From positions 38,638 through 102,637 of the forward strand of contig JANBPK010000714.1 of assembly GCA_027579435.1 (NCBI GenBank): DNA of 64,000 nt, written 5' to 3'. The notes beneath the pieces are model-generated. The model made no database searches. It was given only the letters and a program-made list of their open reading frames with translations, and was not told the DNA's origin. Below are positions 36,301 through 49,179 of this stretch, piece after piece. Both the position numbers and the translations under genes were made by a program. Positions within the stretch are counted from its first letter, which is position 1. Every line of letters starts with the position of its first letter. Source of the stretch: Candolleomyces eurysporus (taxonomy: Eukaryota; Basidiomycota; Agaricomycetes; Agaricales; Psathyrellaceae).

Positions 36301-37260
36301 CCGGTGCGAGACCAGCCTGGTCGTGAAGAATCGCCAGAAGCACAGGTGGTCTCGAAAGAACCGATAGAAATGACACTGTTCTGCGAGGTTTCTGCATGGG
36401 TATCGGATTAGACTCGAGTGCGACCCGCAGTCGAGGTCGGTGTAGCTTTGGCTGGATTCGCCTGATGAGTTCTGGGATTCTTTGACGCCGAGTCGAGGAT
36501 CAGAGGTTCCCCATTCCCTTGCAACAATCAAGATAGGTAAACGAGTGCTCGTGAATCGGAATTGGGGTCGATTGCGATGTGATGTGATGATTAGAAGTGG
36601 GGTACGATTCTTGGCCGTGCCATGCAGTGCGCACCCGAGGTTGACAAGTATCATGGAACTCGATAGATCGAGGGCGACAAGCTGCTTCTCTGCTGTGGTG
36701 TGGGTGCAAAGAAAGAAAGAGGGTGGTGGCAATAACGCCGAGGAAGGCAGGACGGGGAAACGCTATGTACTTTATTTTCTGGAGGAAAGTTTGGGATCGG
36801 GGGGCGCCTTACATAAAGCACACACGGCGCAGAAAATCACAGGTAGGGCCGGAGGAAAGAACAGGAGATAAGCAGCATGGACGGACATGCTCAGAGGCGG
36901 TGGGTCGGGCGGTGGACGTCCCGAATTAGACACGAAAAGACTGAAAACGGCAGGATTCACGTGCGAAATCCTGATCGCGATCGTTTTCGCCGGATGCGGG
37001 GTAGAAAACGTCACACATGCGTGTCCAAAAATGGACAACGTGGTGCTTTTTTCTTTTTCCCTGTCGATATGGAACTCGGGCCGAGCCGGCTAAGGCAGCA
37101 TGTTCCCACGGCACCTCTTTATTGCTCGACCGCTGTCGGCCCTTCCCCGGACTTTCCTCCTCCTTCTTGCGGGGTCCCTGCAGTGAGTCTGTTCCTCCTC
37201 GTCGCTGCCTTTCTAACCGTCCTCNGACGCCCCCAGCCCCCCTCTCNNCAGCCTCCAGCA
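33344..37260. other. Gene-free region upstream of the Mig1/CreA gene
   Basis: About 3.9 kb between the tRNA and the zinc-finger gene. Open frames up to 192 codons exist on the minus strand (35384-35896, 36154-36732) but they are Ser/Arg/Pro-rich, share no motif with known families that I recognise, and are overlapped by equal-length frames on the other strand. I see no transposon ends or RNA gene. The most likely reading is a long regulatory region and 5' leader of the repressor gene, possibly with a decayed element. Confidence 0.4.
36996..37174 (+). promoter_or_regulatory. Two CreA/Mig1-type SYGGRG sites ahead of the repressor gene
   Basis: GCGGGG occurs at 36996-37001 and again at 37169-37174, both matching the SYGGRG core bound by CreA/Mig1 proteins. 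They lie 92 and 265 bases before the ATG of the Mig1/CreA-like gene, which would fit autorepression. The core is only six degenerate bases, so chance is a real alternative. Confidence 0.25.
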
Positions 37261-40340
<3,080 letters not shown>

Positions 40341-40471
40341 CCATTTCTCTACGAAATAGTCCTCGAGTTCGTTCCTTTCTTTCCTTGTTAGTAATGGGTT
40401 GGAATTCTGTAGTGCGTGATGGTGCGGTTGGTTCGTTTGTTTTGGATGTTGCCTGGGTTGGTTCGAGTTAC

Positions 40472-42436
40472 CCTAGATTTTCATAGATTTCTTTCCATCT
40501 CTTTATCTATGTACATTCCTCTCCTGTTCTTGGTTACCCTCGACTTTTGTCACTTCCATGTTCTATAGTTTCTTGTTTTCCTCTCTTTAGCCCCTCCCCC
40601 CCTCTATCTCTCATAAAAAGTGACATCTGCCGGTCTGACTTGATTCCCCTGCTATGCACGTCATGATCTCATTTATCTATTTATTCCTTCCATATTCCTC
40701 CATGTCTTCTTTCATAGACCCACCCTCTTCTTTTGAACGATTGAGAAGAACGGTTGTTCCTTAGCTTTGTTTTACTACTGTCCACATAGAGATATTTATT
40801 CGCTACCATTGCACATGCATCCCCACTGCGTAGATGATCCTCTTGATGACCTGTATAATACCACTTATTAATTCCACCACCCAGACCTGCTCCATACTCT
40901 CTGCCACGTTGTATATCCCCAGCCTTTCTCCCCTTCGCTCTATTCGTTCGACTCATGTATTTCATACAGTAGTCCTTTGCCAATTGGCGCCAGTCTTCCG
41001 TGTTTTTTTNACCTACTTCATGACTATTGTACAAAAATGCTTCCTTTCACTCGAACGTGAGAGATCCAGTGGGCGAATACTACGATTCAGAGACCAGCGT
41101 CTTTTCGAACCAGGAAGCAGTTTGATCCAGAGCGTACTTGCAGGATTCTACGAGTAGTGGATATTCGAGATTGGGTCTGCAAGCGAATCCATGAACTGTC
41201 CCTTTGTACTCGTTGAATTCGAATTCTACGAAACGGTCTGTGCCTTTGCGGCCTGCAAGTTCCGCTTTGCATTGGTGTTGGATTGAGTTTGAGAAGAAAT
41301 GGTCCGCTGTGGATGCAGGTTATCAAGCACAGGGAAGCGTTGATGAGCTTGATTGTTTCACTTACACTCAGCGCATACCCAAGATACAGGGACGCAAATG
41401 GCCCTGACTTGAGCGAGGGAGGGGGAGGGGGAGGGGAGGTTTGGGTGACAGATGACCGCGCAGTCGATGAGGCCCGTTGAGGCAAGTCGGATGCAGGCGG
41501 CCCCTCCGTAGGAGTAGCCCACAGCGCCTATTTTCTTGTATCCTTTCTTCTCTTTGAGCAAGGCAATAAACTGCGTGTATATCAACCGGGCCACGTTAGA
41601 CTATTCAGTGGGCTGTCTGAGTATGAGGAATTTGGGCCTTACCGAGGCGAGTCTTTTATCTACCACAGACGGACTACTATCCCAGAAGGCTCCGATGAAG
41701 GGTAAGATAGTCTTCCACTTGAGTCTCCACTTGTCCCAGGTTGTCATCTGGTCCAGCACTCTTTGAGGGACGAGGTCAATGGCATTGAGGCCTAAAAGCG
41801 GCCGTCCTAGCGTCCTTGTCAATACTCGAATTCCGTCTATTGTATATGTATCACTGCGACTGCTCACCGTTGAAGTAATCCGGAACCCAAACATCACAAC
41901 GTAGCCTTTCCGCCAAGGCGTCAGCGATAAGTTTCGGGTTCTTCAACGGAAGACCAAAGTCGTCAGTAAGAAGGATCACAGCTCGGTCACTGGTTGTCGT
42001 TTCAGCGTCCGGGTTGGGTGCGAGGTAGGCACTGGAGAAGTCTAGTTGTATCGAGCCCTTGGGTTTGTCTGGGAGGATGTAGCCTTCATCCCAGCCAGGG
42101 AACGACAATGACATCGTGGTTCGGATTATCGGTGGGGATAGAGACTCTGATAGTGAGGAGTCTCCAGATAGATACTCACTTCACGAGATTCAGGGTTTTG
42201 ATTGATGGTGAGGTTCCAAGCTGGTATAGCTTGAGAGCTAGAGAGCCTGGGGCTGGATTTATCTCAGAAAGGAACGCCTGTCTTGAGAGAGCATACTCGA
42301 AATGAGCATGTTGTGCTGAAAGACGAACTGCCGCGCTTCGACAGAGCGGCCGGCAGTTGACATTCGCGAGAACAACATGCCAAGAACGGATGGGTCAGGG
42401 TGGGCGAAGATGACCCACTCAATCTCAATGAGATCT
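40472..42436. repeat. Tandem segmental duplication, unit 1
   Basis: Starts at the word ctagattttcatagattt and ends just before the same word recurs at 42437. It holds the dienelactone hydrolase gene 1 and its flanks. Unit 2 (42437-about 44372) repeats it head to tail, including the non-coding left part (cataaaaagtgacatc; gtccacatagagatat; gcacatgcatccccactgcg). Both units end with gcatgccaagaacgga / acatgccaagaacgga. Confidence 0.92.
41081..42114 (-). CDS. Dienelactone hydrolase family protein, copy 1 (catalytic Cys replaced by Ser)
   Basis: Several exons on the minus strand. N-terminus MSLSFPGWDEGYILPDKPKG, then 'DRAVILLTDDFGLPLKNPKL', 'LRCDVWVPDYFNG', 'GAVGYSYGGAACIRLASTG', 'AICVPVSWVCAE' and after a short intron DHFFSNS, then 'EYKGTVHGFACRPNLEYPL', ending WFEKTLVSES. 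Alpha/beta-hydrolase fold; family members cleave dienelactone and related esters in aromatic breakdown, many fungal ones have unknown substrates. The nucleophile elbow reads GYSYGG, where copy 2 and the family have GYCxGG; the TCC codon is at 41511-41513 (minus). The acid (AESD) and His (TVHG) of the triad are present. The N-terminal Cys pair found in copy 2 (SCPRC) is also lost. Either a serine hydrolase or an altered, perhaps inactive paralogue. Confidence 0.88.
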
Positions 42437-44372
42437 CTCTAGATTTTCATAGATTCCTTTCTATCTCTTTATCTATGTATATTCCTCTCCTGTTCTTGGT
42501 TATCCTCGACTTTTTTTTACTTTCATGCTCTACATTTCCTCGTTTTCCTCTCTTCACCTCCCTTCCCCCCCTCTATCTCATAAAAAGTGACATCCGCCGG
42601 TTTAATTCCCCTGCTATGCACGTCATGATTTCGTTTATTACTTTCATATTCCTCCATGTCTTGTTTCATAGACCCTCTTCTTTTGAACGATTAAGAAGTA
42701 CGGTCGTACCTTAGCTTTGTTATACTACTGTCCACATAGAGATATTCATTCGCCAGATTGCACATGCATCCCCACTGCGTAGGCGATCCTCCTCGATGAC
42801 CTGTATCATACCACTGATTAATTCCACTCACCCAGACCTGCCCCATACCTTCTGACACGAATTTTATACCCCTAACCTTTCTCCCCTTCGCACCCCCTTC
42901 GTTCTCTTTGTTCGACTCATGTGTATTCCATACGGTGGTCCTTTGCCAATTGGCGCCAGTCTTCCATGTTTTGTACATACTTCATGACTAATGTAAAACA
43001 ATGTTCCTTTTCGCTCGAACATAAGAGATGGAGTGATTTACGAAATTAGCGTCTTTTCAAACCAGGAAGCGGTTTGATCCAGAGCGGACTTGTAGGATTC
43101 TACGACGTCTGGTTTTTCCAGATTGGGTCTGCATGCGAATCCGTGAACTGTCCCTTTGTACTCTTTGAATTCGAAGTCTACGAAACGGTCTGTGCCTTTG
43201 CGGCCTGCAAGCTCCGCTTCGGTTTCATGTTGCTTTGAGTTTGCGAAGAATTCGTCCCCTGTAAACGTGGGTCTTTAAGCACAGCGAAGGGTTGATTGGT
43301 TTCGATTATTTCACTTACTCTCGGCGCATACCCAGGCTACAGGAGTGCAGATGGCTCTAACCTGGGTGAGGGAGAAGGGGCCTGGGTGGCATATGACGCC
43401 TCCGTCGATGAGGCCCGTTGAAGCAAGTCGGATGCAGGCGGACCCTCCGAAGCAGTACCCAACGGCACCTATTTTCTTGTATCCTTTCTTCTCCTTGAGC
43501 AAGGGAATGAACTGTGAAGTATGAATCGGCCCACGTTAGACTCCTCATTGGAATGTAAGGAATTTGGGTCGCACCGAGGCGAGTCTTTGGTCGACGACAG
43601 AGGAACGGTTACTCCAAAGGGCCCCGAGGTTGGGTAAGAAAGTCTTCCACAGGACCCTCAGCCAGTCCCATATTGTCATCGGGTCGTCCTCTCTTTCAGG
43701 GGGCTCCATGTCATCAAGGCGGAAAATTGGCCGTCCTGGCTTCCTTGTCAGTACTCGAATTCCGTCCATGTACAAGTATCACGACGACCGCTCACCGTTG
43801 AAATAATCCGGAACCCAAACATCACAGCGTAGCCTCTCCGCCAAGGTGTCAGCGATGAGCTTTGGGTTCTTCAATGGAAGACCAAAGACGTCAGTAAGAA
43901 CGATCACAGCTCGGTCACTGGTTGTCGTTTCAGCGTCCGGGTTGGGTGCGAGGTAGGCACCGGAGAAGTCTGGTTGTATCGAGCCCTTAGGTTCGTCTGG
44001 GAGGATGTAGCCTTGAGCACAGCGAGGGCACGACATCGTGGTTCGGATTATCGTTGGGCAGGGACTCTGATAGCGGGGAGTCTCTAGATACTCGTTTCCT
44101 GAGATTACGGCTTTTGATTGATGGTGGGCATAACAAAATAATCAAACTCAAGTGGGGTTCCAAGCTGGCATGGCTTGAGAGCTGGAGAGTCTGGTGTTGT
44201 ATTTATCTCAGAAAGGAGCACCTGTTTTGAGGGAGTATACTCGAAACAATGTTGAATGACGAACTGCGGTTCGACAGAGCGGCCGCATCAGCGGCTGGCA
44301 GGTGACAATCGTGAGAACAGCATGCCAAGAACGGAGGGGTCAGGGAGAAGATGCCCACTGGATGAGATCCCT
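42437..44372. repeat. Tandem segmental duplication, unit 2
   Basis: Second head-to-tail copy of the 40472-42436 unit. Coding parts are clearly similar in every exon; non-coding parts also align with small indels, so the duplication is fairly recent. Exact right boundary uncertain by some tens of bases. Confidence 0.9.
43038..44036 (-). CDS. Dienelactone hydrolase family protein, copy 2
   Basis: Minus strand, same exon layout as copy 1. Starts MSCPRCAQGYILPDEPKGSI, the usual Cys-containing N-terminus of fungal DLH proteins. Then 'DRAVIVLTDVFGLPLKNPKL', 'LRCDVWVPDYFNG', nucleophile elbow GAVGYCFGGSACIRLASTG with Cys codon at 43452-43454 (minus), acid region 'VCAERDEFFANS' across an intron, His in 'GTVHGFACRPNLEKPDV', and the end WFEKTLIS. 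The Cys-Asp-His triad of dienelactone hydrolase is complete. Predicted soluble cytoplasmic hydrolase of small esters or lactones; the true substrate is not deducible. Shares promoter-proximal sequence with copy 1 because the whole unit was duplicated. Confidence 0.92.
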
Positions 44373-44640
44373 CTCTCTTTATCAGATAAGACAACGTCAA
44401 CTCAACTTTGTCTGATTCGCTTAAGTTGGAATTCGAAACTTCACCTCCTACCTCTATCTCATTCCAGGACGCGGAACACTTTTACCCCGACAATCCTTGA
44501 TCAGAAATTTTCTAGAGGTTTTACCCGATGATGAACGCGGCGTTCGACGGCCCTGACAACCAGCATGTTAAGAGCTCTGGACCTGATAATCCCTACGACC
44601 TAGGGTCGTGCCACTCTCGTCAGCCAGAGGCCAAACATCC
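44373..44640. other. Promoter region of F-box/LRR gene
   Basis: Unique sequence right of the tandem duplication. An in-frame ATG at 44608 lies 11 codons upstream of the chosen start at 44641; either could be used. Confidence 0.4.
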
Positions 44641-46028
44641 ATGGCAGAAGCACACGTCTCCCACCTCTTAAACTCTCCAGTCGAGCTCTTTCACAAGATT
44701 ATCTCCTTTCTATCCAAGGATGATCTTCTTGTCCTGTGCGTATGTTGTCGGCCCCTCAAGAACGAAAGCCAGCGCTCTTTATTTCGAGACGTCAAGCTTC
44801 GAGGCCGTTTACAACTTACTTCTTGGGCGCATGCATTATGCAACAGGCCGTCTCTTGGAGCCCTAATTCTTTCCCTCACCCTTCCCACACGAGCGACCCT
44901 GTCCACCAGTGACTCCCTCTGTGTCCAGAAAGCCATGTCCCTTACGTCGACCCTACAGGAACTCCATGTCAAGGATCTCATGACCCGCCACGTTCGCGAT
45001 TCATGCCTTAGCTACTCCATGCTAATGGCGTGTAACCCCCATTTACGCGTCTTGAACTCGGAGCTGGAAGATTTGGACGAAGAGGCCTTATCAGATTGTC
45101 GGGAACCAGCTGCTTCTGACCAAGCCTTGGAGTTCATACAGAACTACAAGTCGTTAGAGAGGCTGGAAATTTCCAATCGTTCGGGCTGCACTTCCTCGCT
45201 GGTTCGTGCTATTGAAAACGCTCAGCACGTATTCAAGGCCGGTCACGGCGCGCTGGCCAAACTCAAAATCCTCAAACTCGACAATTTCTACGACCTGAAG
45301 CCCTTCAATCCTTCCCCACTGCGATGCGTCATGTTAACTCATGTCGCTATGACACGGTCCTGTGCTCAAGAGCTATGCTTGCTCCTTTCGTCGTTCGCGC
45401 CGACGCTGGAAAATCTCACATTGAAGGTACACGAATCGGGCCCTCTCCGGGGTGAACAAGCGCCCTTCGCCATGCCTCACTTGCTGGACCTCCTTGCTGA
45501 AGCCATTCCAAACTTGAGATTGCTTGATATCTCAGGTGACGTGGTTATGGTGCGTTCACATTCTTTAACCTAGGATCGGCGCTTGTATTTATTGTGTTAC
45601 ACCAGCATTTCGCTAATGAAGACAATTTCCTCGCGTTTCTTTCCTCCCTATCCAAGTTCGCCAATCTTCATACCCTTATAATCGACACAGCGAATCAATT
45701 CCACCGCTGCTCCGACTGGCACAAATATCTGGAGACTCAATTTTCCTGTTCCCAATGTCCAGCTGAATGTCAATGCGGGTTAGCATGTTGCAGTGAAGCT
45801 TGCTGCCGATTTGCGGCTCGCTTTTTCGGAGCAATCACGTCTCTTCGCCGTCTCGTCCTCGGTTCATTTCCAAAGGACGGGTCGAAGCCAACGTGGGTAG
45901 GCGATGGATCGGCAAGCTATGTTAAGCAGCAGCGAAACTGTGGATTATGGGATGATGAAGTTGTTCTCGAGGNATTTGGAATATTTAGAGACGATGCTTG
46001 GTTCTATAGCGTTCCGGATTCAAATTGA
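44641..46028 (+). CDS. F-box/LRR protein
   Basis: Two exons (44641-45549 and 45606-46028) give 443 residues. The F-box is at the N-terminus: 'LNSPVELFHKIISFLSKDDL' followed by LVLCVCCRPLKNESQRSLFRD. Irregular Leu-rich repeats fill the rest ('LGALILSLTLPTRATLS', 'STLQELHVKDLM', 'YKSLERLEISNRS', 'LAKLKILKLDNFYDLKPF', 'APTLENLTLKVHES', 'IPNLRLLDISGDVV', 'FANLHTLIIDTAN', 'ITSLRRLVLGSFP'). A Cys-rich insert sits near residue 360 (CSQCPAECQCGLACCSEACC), unusual for the family and possibly a metal site. The last 30 codons and the sequence after the stop recur as a fragment at 48305-48660, showing that the 3' end of this gene was carried along in a duplication of its neighbour. SCF substrate-adaptor role inferred. 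Confidence 0.85.
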
Positions 46029-46221
46029 ATCGGTCAATAATTAACTAACTGCTCCTAGATCTAGACTTTAATTTACAAGATTCTTAGTGGCCCACACATC
46101 TCAAAGCATGAAATTCGACATTGTGTAGATGTTCCACAGCTCGGAGTATTGGAATCACTCGAATTTCGATTCAAGAATAACAGGTACGGCCTAGTTTTCG
46201 AAAATTTCGACCGTCTATCAA

Positions 46222-46538
46222 ATGAGTTCTCTCGAACGCGTCCTGGCGCTGGTCGTCTTGCTTCTTAGCCAATCCTTCTTTGTGCTCTATGCATCTCGTC
46301 GATTCGAGCGAAAGCGGGAAGGTACGTTCAATTCAGCCACAGCATACCCGAATGGCATTAACAACAAATAGGTGTAAACGTTTGCAACATAGCGAATGGT
46401 ATCCCTGGTCGACCATTGGTCATTCTCGTCCGAAATTTGGGGCATGATCATATTTGGACTCCCAAACTTCCCCGTTCCATCGTTAAACGCAACGTATACG
46501 AAGCGATCGCTAAACGCCACGAGCACTGTTGGAGATGA
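46222..46538 (+). CDS. Possible small single-pass membrane protein
   Basis: Weak candidate. ATG at 46222 opens MSSLERVLALVVLLLSQSFF, a good membrane segment or signal anchor, followed by VLYASRRFERKREG. A 50-base GT-AG intron (46322-46371) joins it in frame to 'VNVCNIANGIPGRPLVILVR' and a basic C-terminus ending AKRHEHCWR, for 88 residues in total. It begins inside sequence that is also the duplicated 3' flank of the F-box gene; the equivalent place in unit B (48605) is frameshifted and stops early. It may be a real small gene, a terminal exon of the F-box gene, or chance. Confidence 0.3.
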
Positions 46539-47413
46539 AAACAATCTTGGAGGTGAGGAGTTTCATTCGCTGTCGGGAATTCAGAATCGCCGTATTTATT
46601 TCAGTCCCCAGCACCACGGCGCCAGAGCATCGTACTTTGTGTTTACGATTCTCTGCCTAGTGTAAGCATTAGTGGAAAAATGTAGCATCCAACAGGCTGT
46701 CCAGGCTTTGAACGTGGCTAGACTCGAATGCAAATGGTGAAGAACGGTACGGAAGCCGTTTTGCCACAGAACTATTCTTGAGGTGGCTTGTGAGCATCAC
46801 CTGCGCCGAGCGGCGCAAAAATGGGCAGTTCTTCGGACCTACGCGGTGAGCATACTCCGAGTGAGACGGACATGAAGCACTGTCAGTCCACCAGCGTGGT
46901 ATCTCAATTAATGCAGCGGATACGTCATAGTATCGGTTCCGTCTTGTCGTGTGTTAGTAGTGTGTTAGTACTGTGTTTCATAACATGCCTCATGTAGTCG
47001 GTGGTCGTTCCGAGATGGCCTTTGTGTGCACACATCGCGTCGCCGAGAAAGCAATTTGATGATCTGAACATCCCAATGGTACTTGGCGAGCTACACGCTC
47101 ACCAATCTATTCTCCTCCAGAGCCAAGGGGGCTTTGTCGATAATCTGCATGGTACTCATATCAGGCGATTCTGAAGAACTACTTGTCTGGTTTTCCGAAT
47201 CCAAAGCGGTCAACTATGTTTGGATCCGCAACTTGGCGAGTGCACAGCACATCCTGTGTTCTTGCGACCATTGGCGTGGCGCACAAGCTGATGATGGCTG
47301 TTTCAAGGAAATGATTGCCACCTGTGGCGTGCTATTCATCTATTCATTTCCGACTACATATAGTGCGCAGGGTGCGATACAATCCCCCAACTCACCAACA
47401 CTCGGAGACTGTA
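46539..47413. other. Upstream region of small gene 1 with a conserved block
   Basis: The part 47085-47410 aligns with 48835-49130 ahead of small gene 2. In both, one frame stays open over about 60 codons with the shared stretch VWIRNxASAQHILCSC, and length differences between the two are multiples of three. No domain recognised; promoter or leader sequence is the default reading. Confidence 0.4.
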
Positions 47414-48203
47414 ATGCACCTCTTCCTTGCTAACAACACGCAAGTCTGGGAAACAATCTTCCGCACGGAAGATGACCAACCAGCATACCGAACGGTAGAA
47501 ACTATCAAAAAGAATGGTGTGGGCCAGAGCACAGTTGATATATTCAAGATTCCTCCTGGGCAAGGAATTACGGTGAAACCCGATCAAGGTCGGCTTTGTT
47601 CTCAAATGAATGGATGTCTTCCGAGCTAACAAACCTCGACAGCTTGGGTTAATGAATATACACTAGCAGAAGATGAATCTCTGCGTCGTGTAGAAATTAC
47701 CGACTTGGCTCGAATCCGAATTCGCGCAATTCATCACGACGAGCTAACGATCAATGGCAAGCCCTTCAAAACAAATGATCTTTACACAAAGAAACACATG
47801 AGGACATACGGAAGGTGGGTTCGTTTCAGCCCCGGACTTGTATTTATTATTTCATATATCTTGTCCAGGGATCGCATTTGGACAGGGCCAGATGGAAGAG
47901 AGTACAGGTGGAAGATGGAGGATGATAAATCTGAGGTGAGTTCGTCGGTCAAGTGAGGGCTTTCCGCCACTAAATCACTATTATCAGCTGTGTCTCAACG
48001 ACGAGGCCAAAACAGTCGTGGCGAAACATCACCGTGAACAGACAGGCGACAACCCAAAGCCGGGATCCCTCGAGATAATTGGATCCACCACTGAGGAACT
48101 TATCGATATGATTGTAATTACCTTTGTACACATAGAGAAGCTCCGGGCGGAAAGAGAGGAAGATGCCAATGAGCGTCCGATTAATGCGCCTTATGGTAAA
48201 TAG
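47414..48203 (+). CDS. DUF6593-like small protein 1
   Basis: Four exons. Start MHLFLANNTQVWETIFRTED, then DQPAYRTVETI, 'STVDIFKIPPGQGITVKPDQ', exon 2 'AWVNEYTLAEDESLRRVEIT' and 'DLARIRIRAIHHDELTINGK', exon 3 'DRIWTGPDGREYRWKMEDDK', exon 4 'LCLNDEAKTVVAKHHREQTG', 'KPGSLEIIGSTTEELIDMIV' and ITFVHIEKLRAERE. This order (N-terminal beta hairpin, a polar middle, 'DRxWTGPDGxxYRWK', 'LxLNDxxKxxVAKxHR', 'GSLEI..', 'IDMIVITFVHxEKLR') matches the DUF6593 family that is widespread and multi-copy in Agaricomycetes. The fold looks like an all-beta barrel with a final helix, resembling LURP/tubby-type domains; function unknown. Close paralogue of the gene at 49180 (most residues identical). Confidence 0.82.
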
Positions 48204-49179
48204 ATTGTAGCACAGCTTCGGACTAAACTTTGAAGGCCCTTCGAGCAATTTCAGGTTTTCTGGAGAGTGTGGATCGGTTTCGAAGGTTCTATGTTAAGGG
48301 GCGACGAAGGCGCGGACTATGGGACGATCGGATGAGGCTGTTCTCGAGGGATTTGGTATTTTTAGAGACGATGCTTGGTTCTACAGCGTTCCGGACTCTC
48401 CAAGTTCATTCGGTCAATATATAACGTTAGCTAACTGACTGCTCATAGATCTAGACTTGGATCTACGGAATTCTTCGGAGACCCACACCTCGAAGCACTT
48501 CGGCGTCTCAGAGCTCCGAGTATCGAGGCTAGAGCTAGAGTTTCGATTACAGAACAACATGTACAGGTACGGCTTTGGCTTCGAAATCTTCGGCCATTCA
48601 TCAATGAGTCGTTTCGTACGCGCTTTGGGGCAGTGGCGCTGGTTGTCTTGCTCTTACTGAGTTACTCATGAAATCAGTCCATCAACCTGATGCCTCTTTG
48701 CCTTGCAGTAGGTCCGTCTTGTTTTAATCAGTTTGTTGGTACTATGCCTTATGTGCTCATTGATCGCTCCGAGATGGTGCTCGGGGCCGAGAACCCAATT
48801 TGATGGTCTGGCCATCCCACTAGCACTTAGTGATTTAGACTCACCAATCTATTATCCTTTATCCTCGAGAATCAAGGTAGCTTTGTCAATGATTTGCATG
48901 GTGCCCTACTCATATTGGACGACTCTGGACTCTGAAGAACCACTTGTCGACTTTTCCAGAGCACCGAACCGTGTCTGGATCCGCAACTCAGCGAGTGCAC
49001 AGCACATCCTGTGCTCCTGTGAACTTAGCGACCAATGGCACAGCTGTCTCAAGGAAACGATCGCTACCCATGGTGTGCTGTTCATTTCCAACTACATAAG
49101 TACACAGAGAGCGGTACAGCGATTCATCATCCCCAACCTACCTGACGGACAAATCACACACTAACACTGGGAGACTGCA
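48204..49179. pseudogene. F-box gene 3'-end fragment and spacer upstream of small gene 2
   Basis: 48305-48430 repeats the end of the F-box coding exon (WDDxxxLEGFGIFRDDAWFY in decayed form), and 48440-48663 repeats its 3' flank. One frame of this copy runs on to a hydrophobic end (ALVVLLLLSYS). There is no F-box start, so it is a carried-along 3' fragment, not a gene. 48835-49130 repeats the conserved block described upstream of small gene 1. Confidence 0.75.

Larger units (their letters stand above)
45940..48210. repeat. Segmental duplication unit A (F-box 3' end plus small gene 1)
   Basis: Contains the 3' end of the F-box gene, about 1.1 kb of spacer and the first DUF6593-like gene. Unit B (48305-49970) has the same order but a shorter spacer. 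Shared words outside the genes include agagacgatgcttggttcta, gagtgcacagcacatcctgtg and the splice-site sequences of the small genes. Confidence 0.85.

Noticed and set aside
35384..36732. Long minus-strand frames of 170 and 192 codons
   Set aside because: No motif, unusual composition, equal-size frames on the opposite strand and no plausible splice partners. Kept as part of the gene-free region.
40681..42978. Similar minus-strand frames in both duplication units (near 40681-41034 and 42691-42978)
   Set aside because: The similarity comes from the DNA duplication; frames are not preserved over their length and lie downstream of the hydrolase genes.
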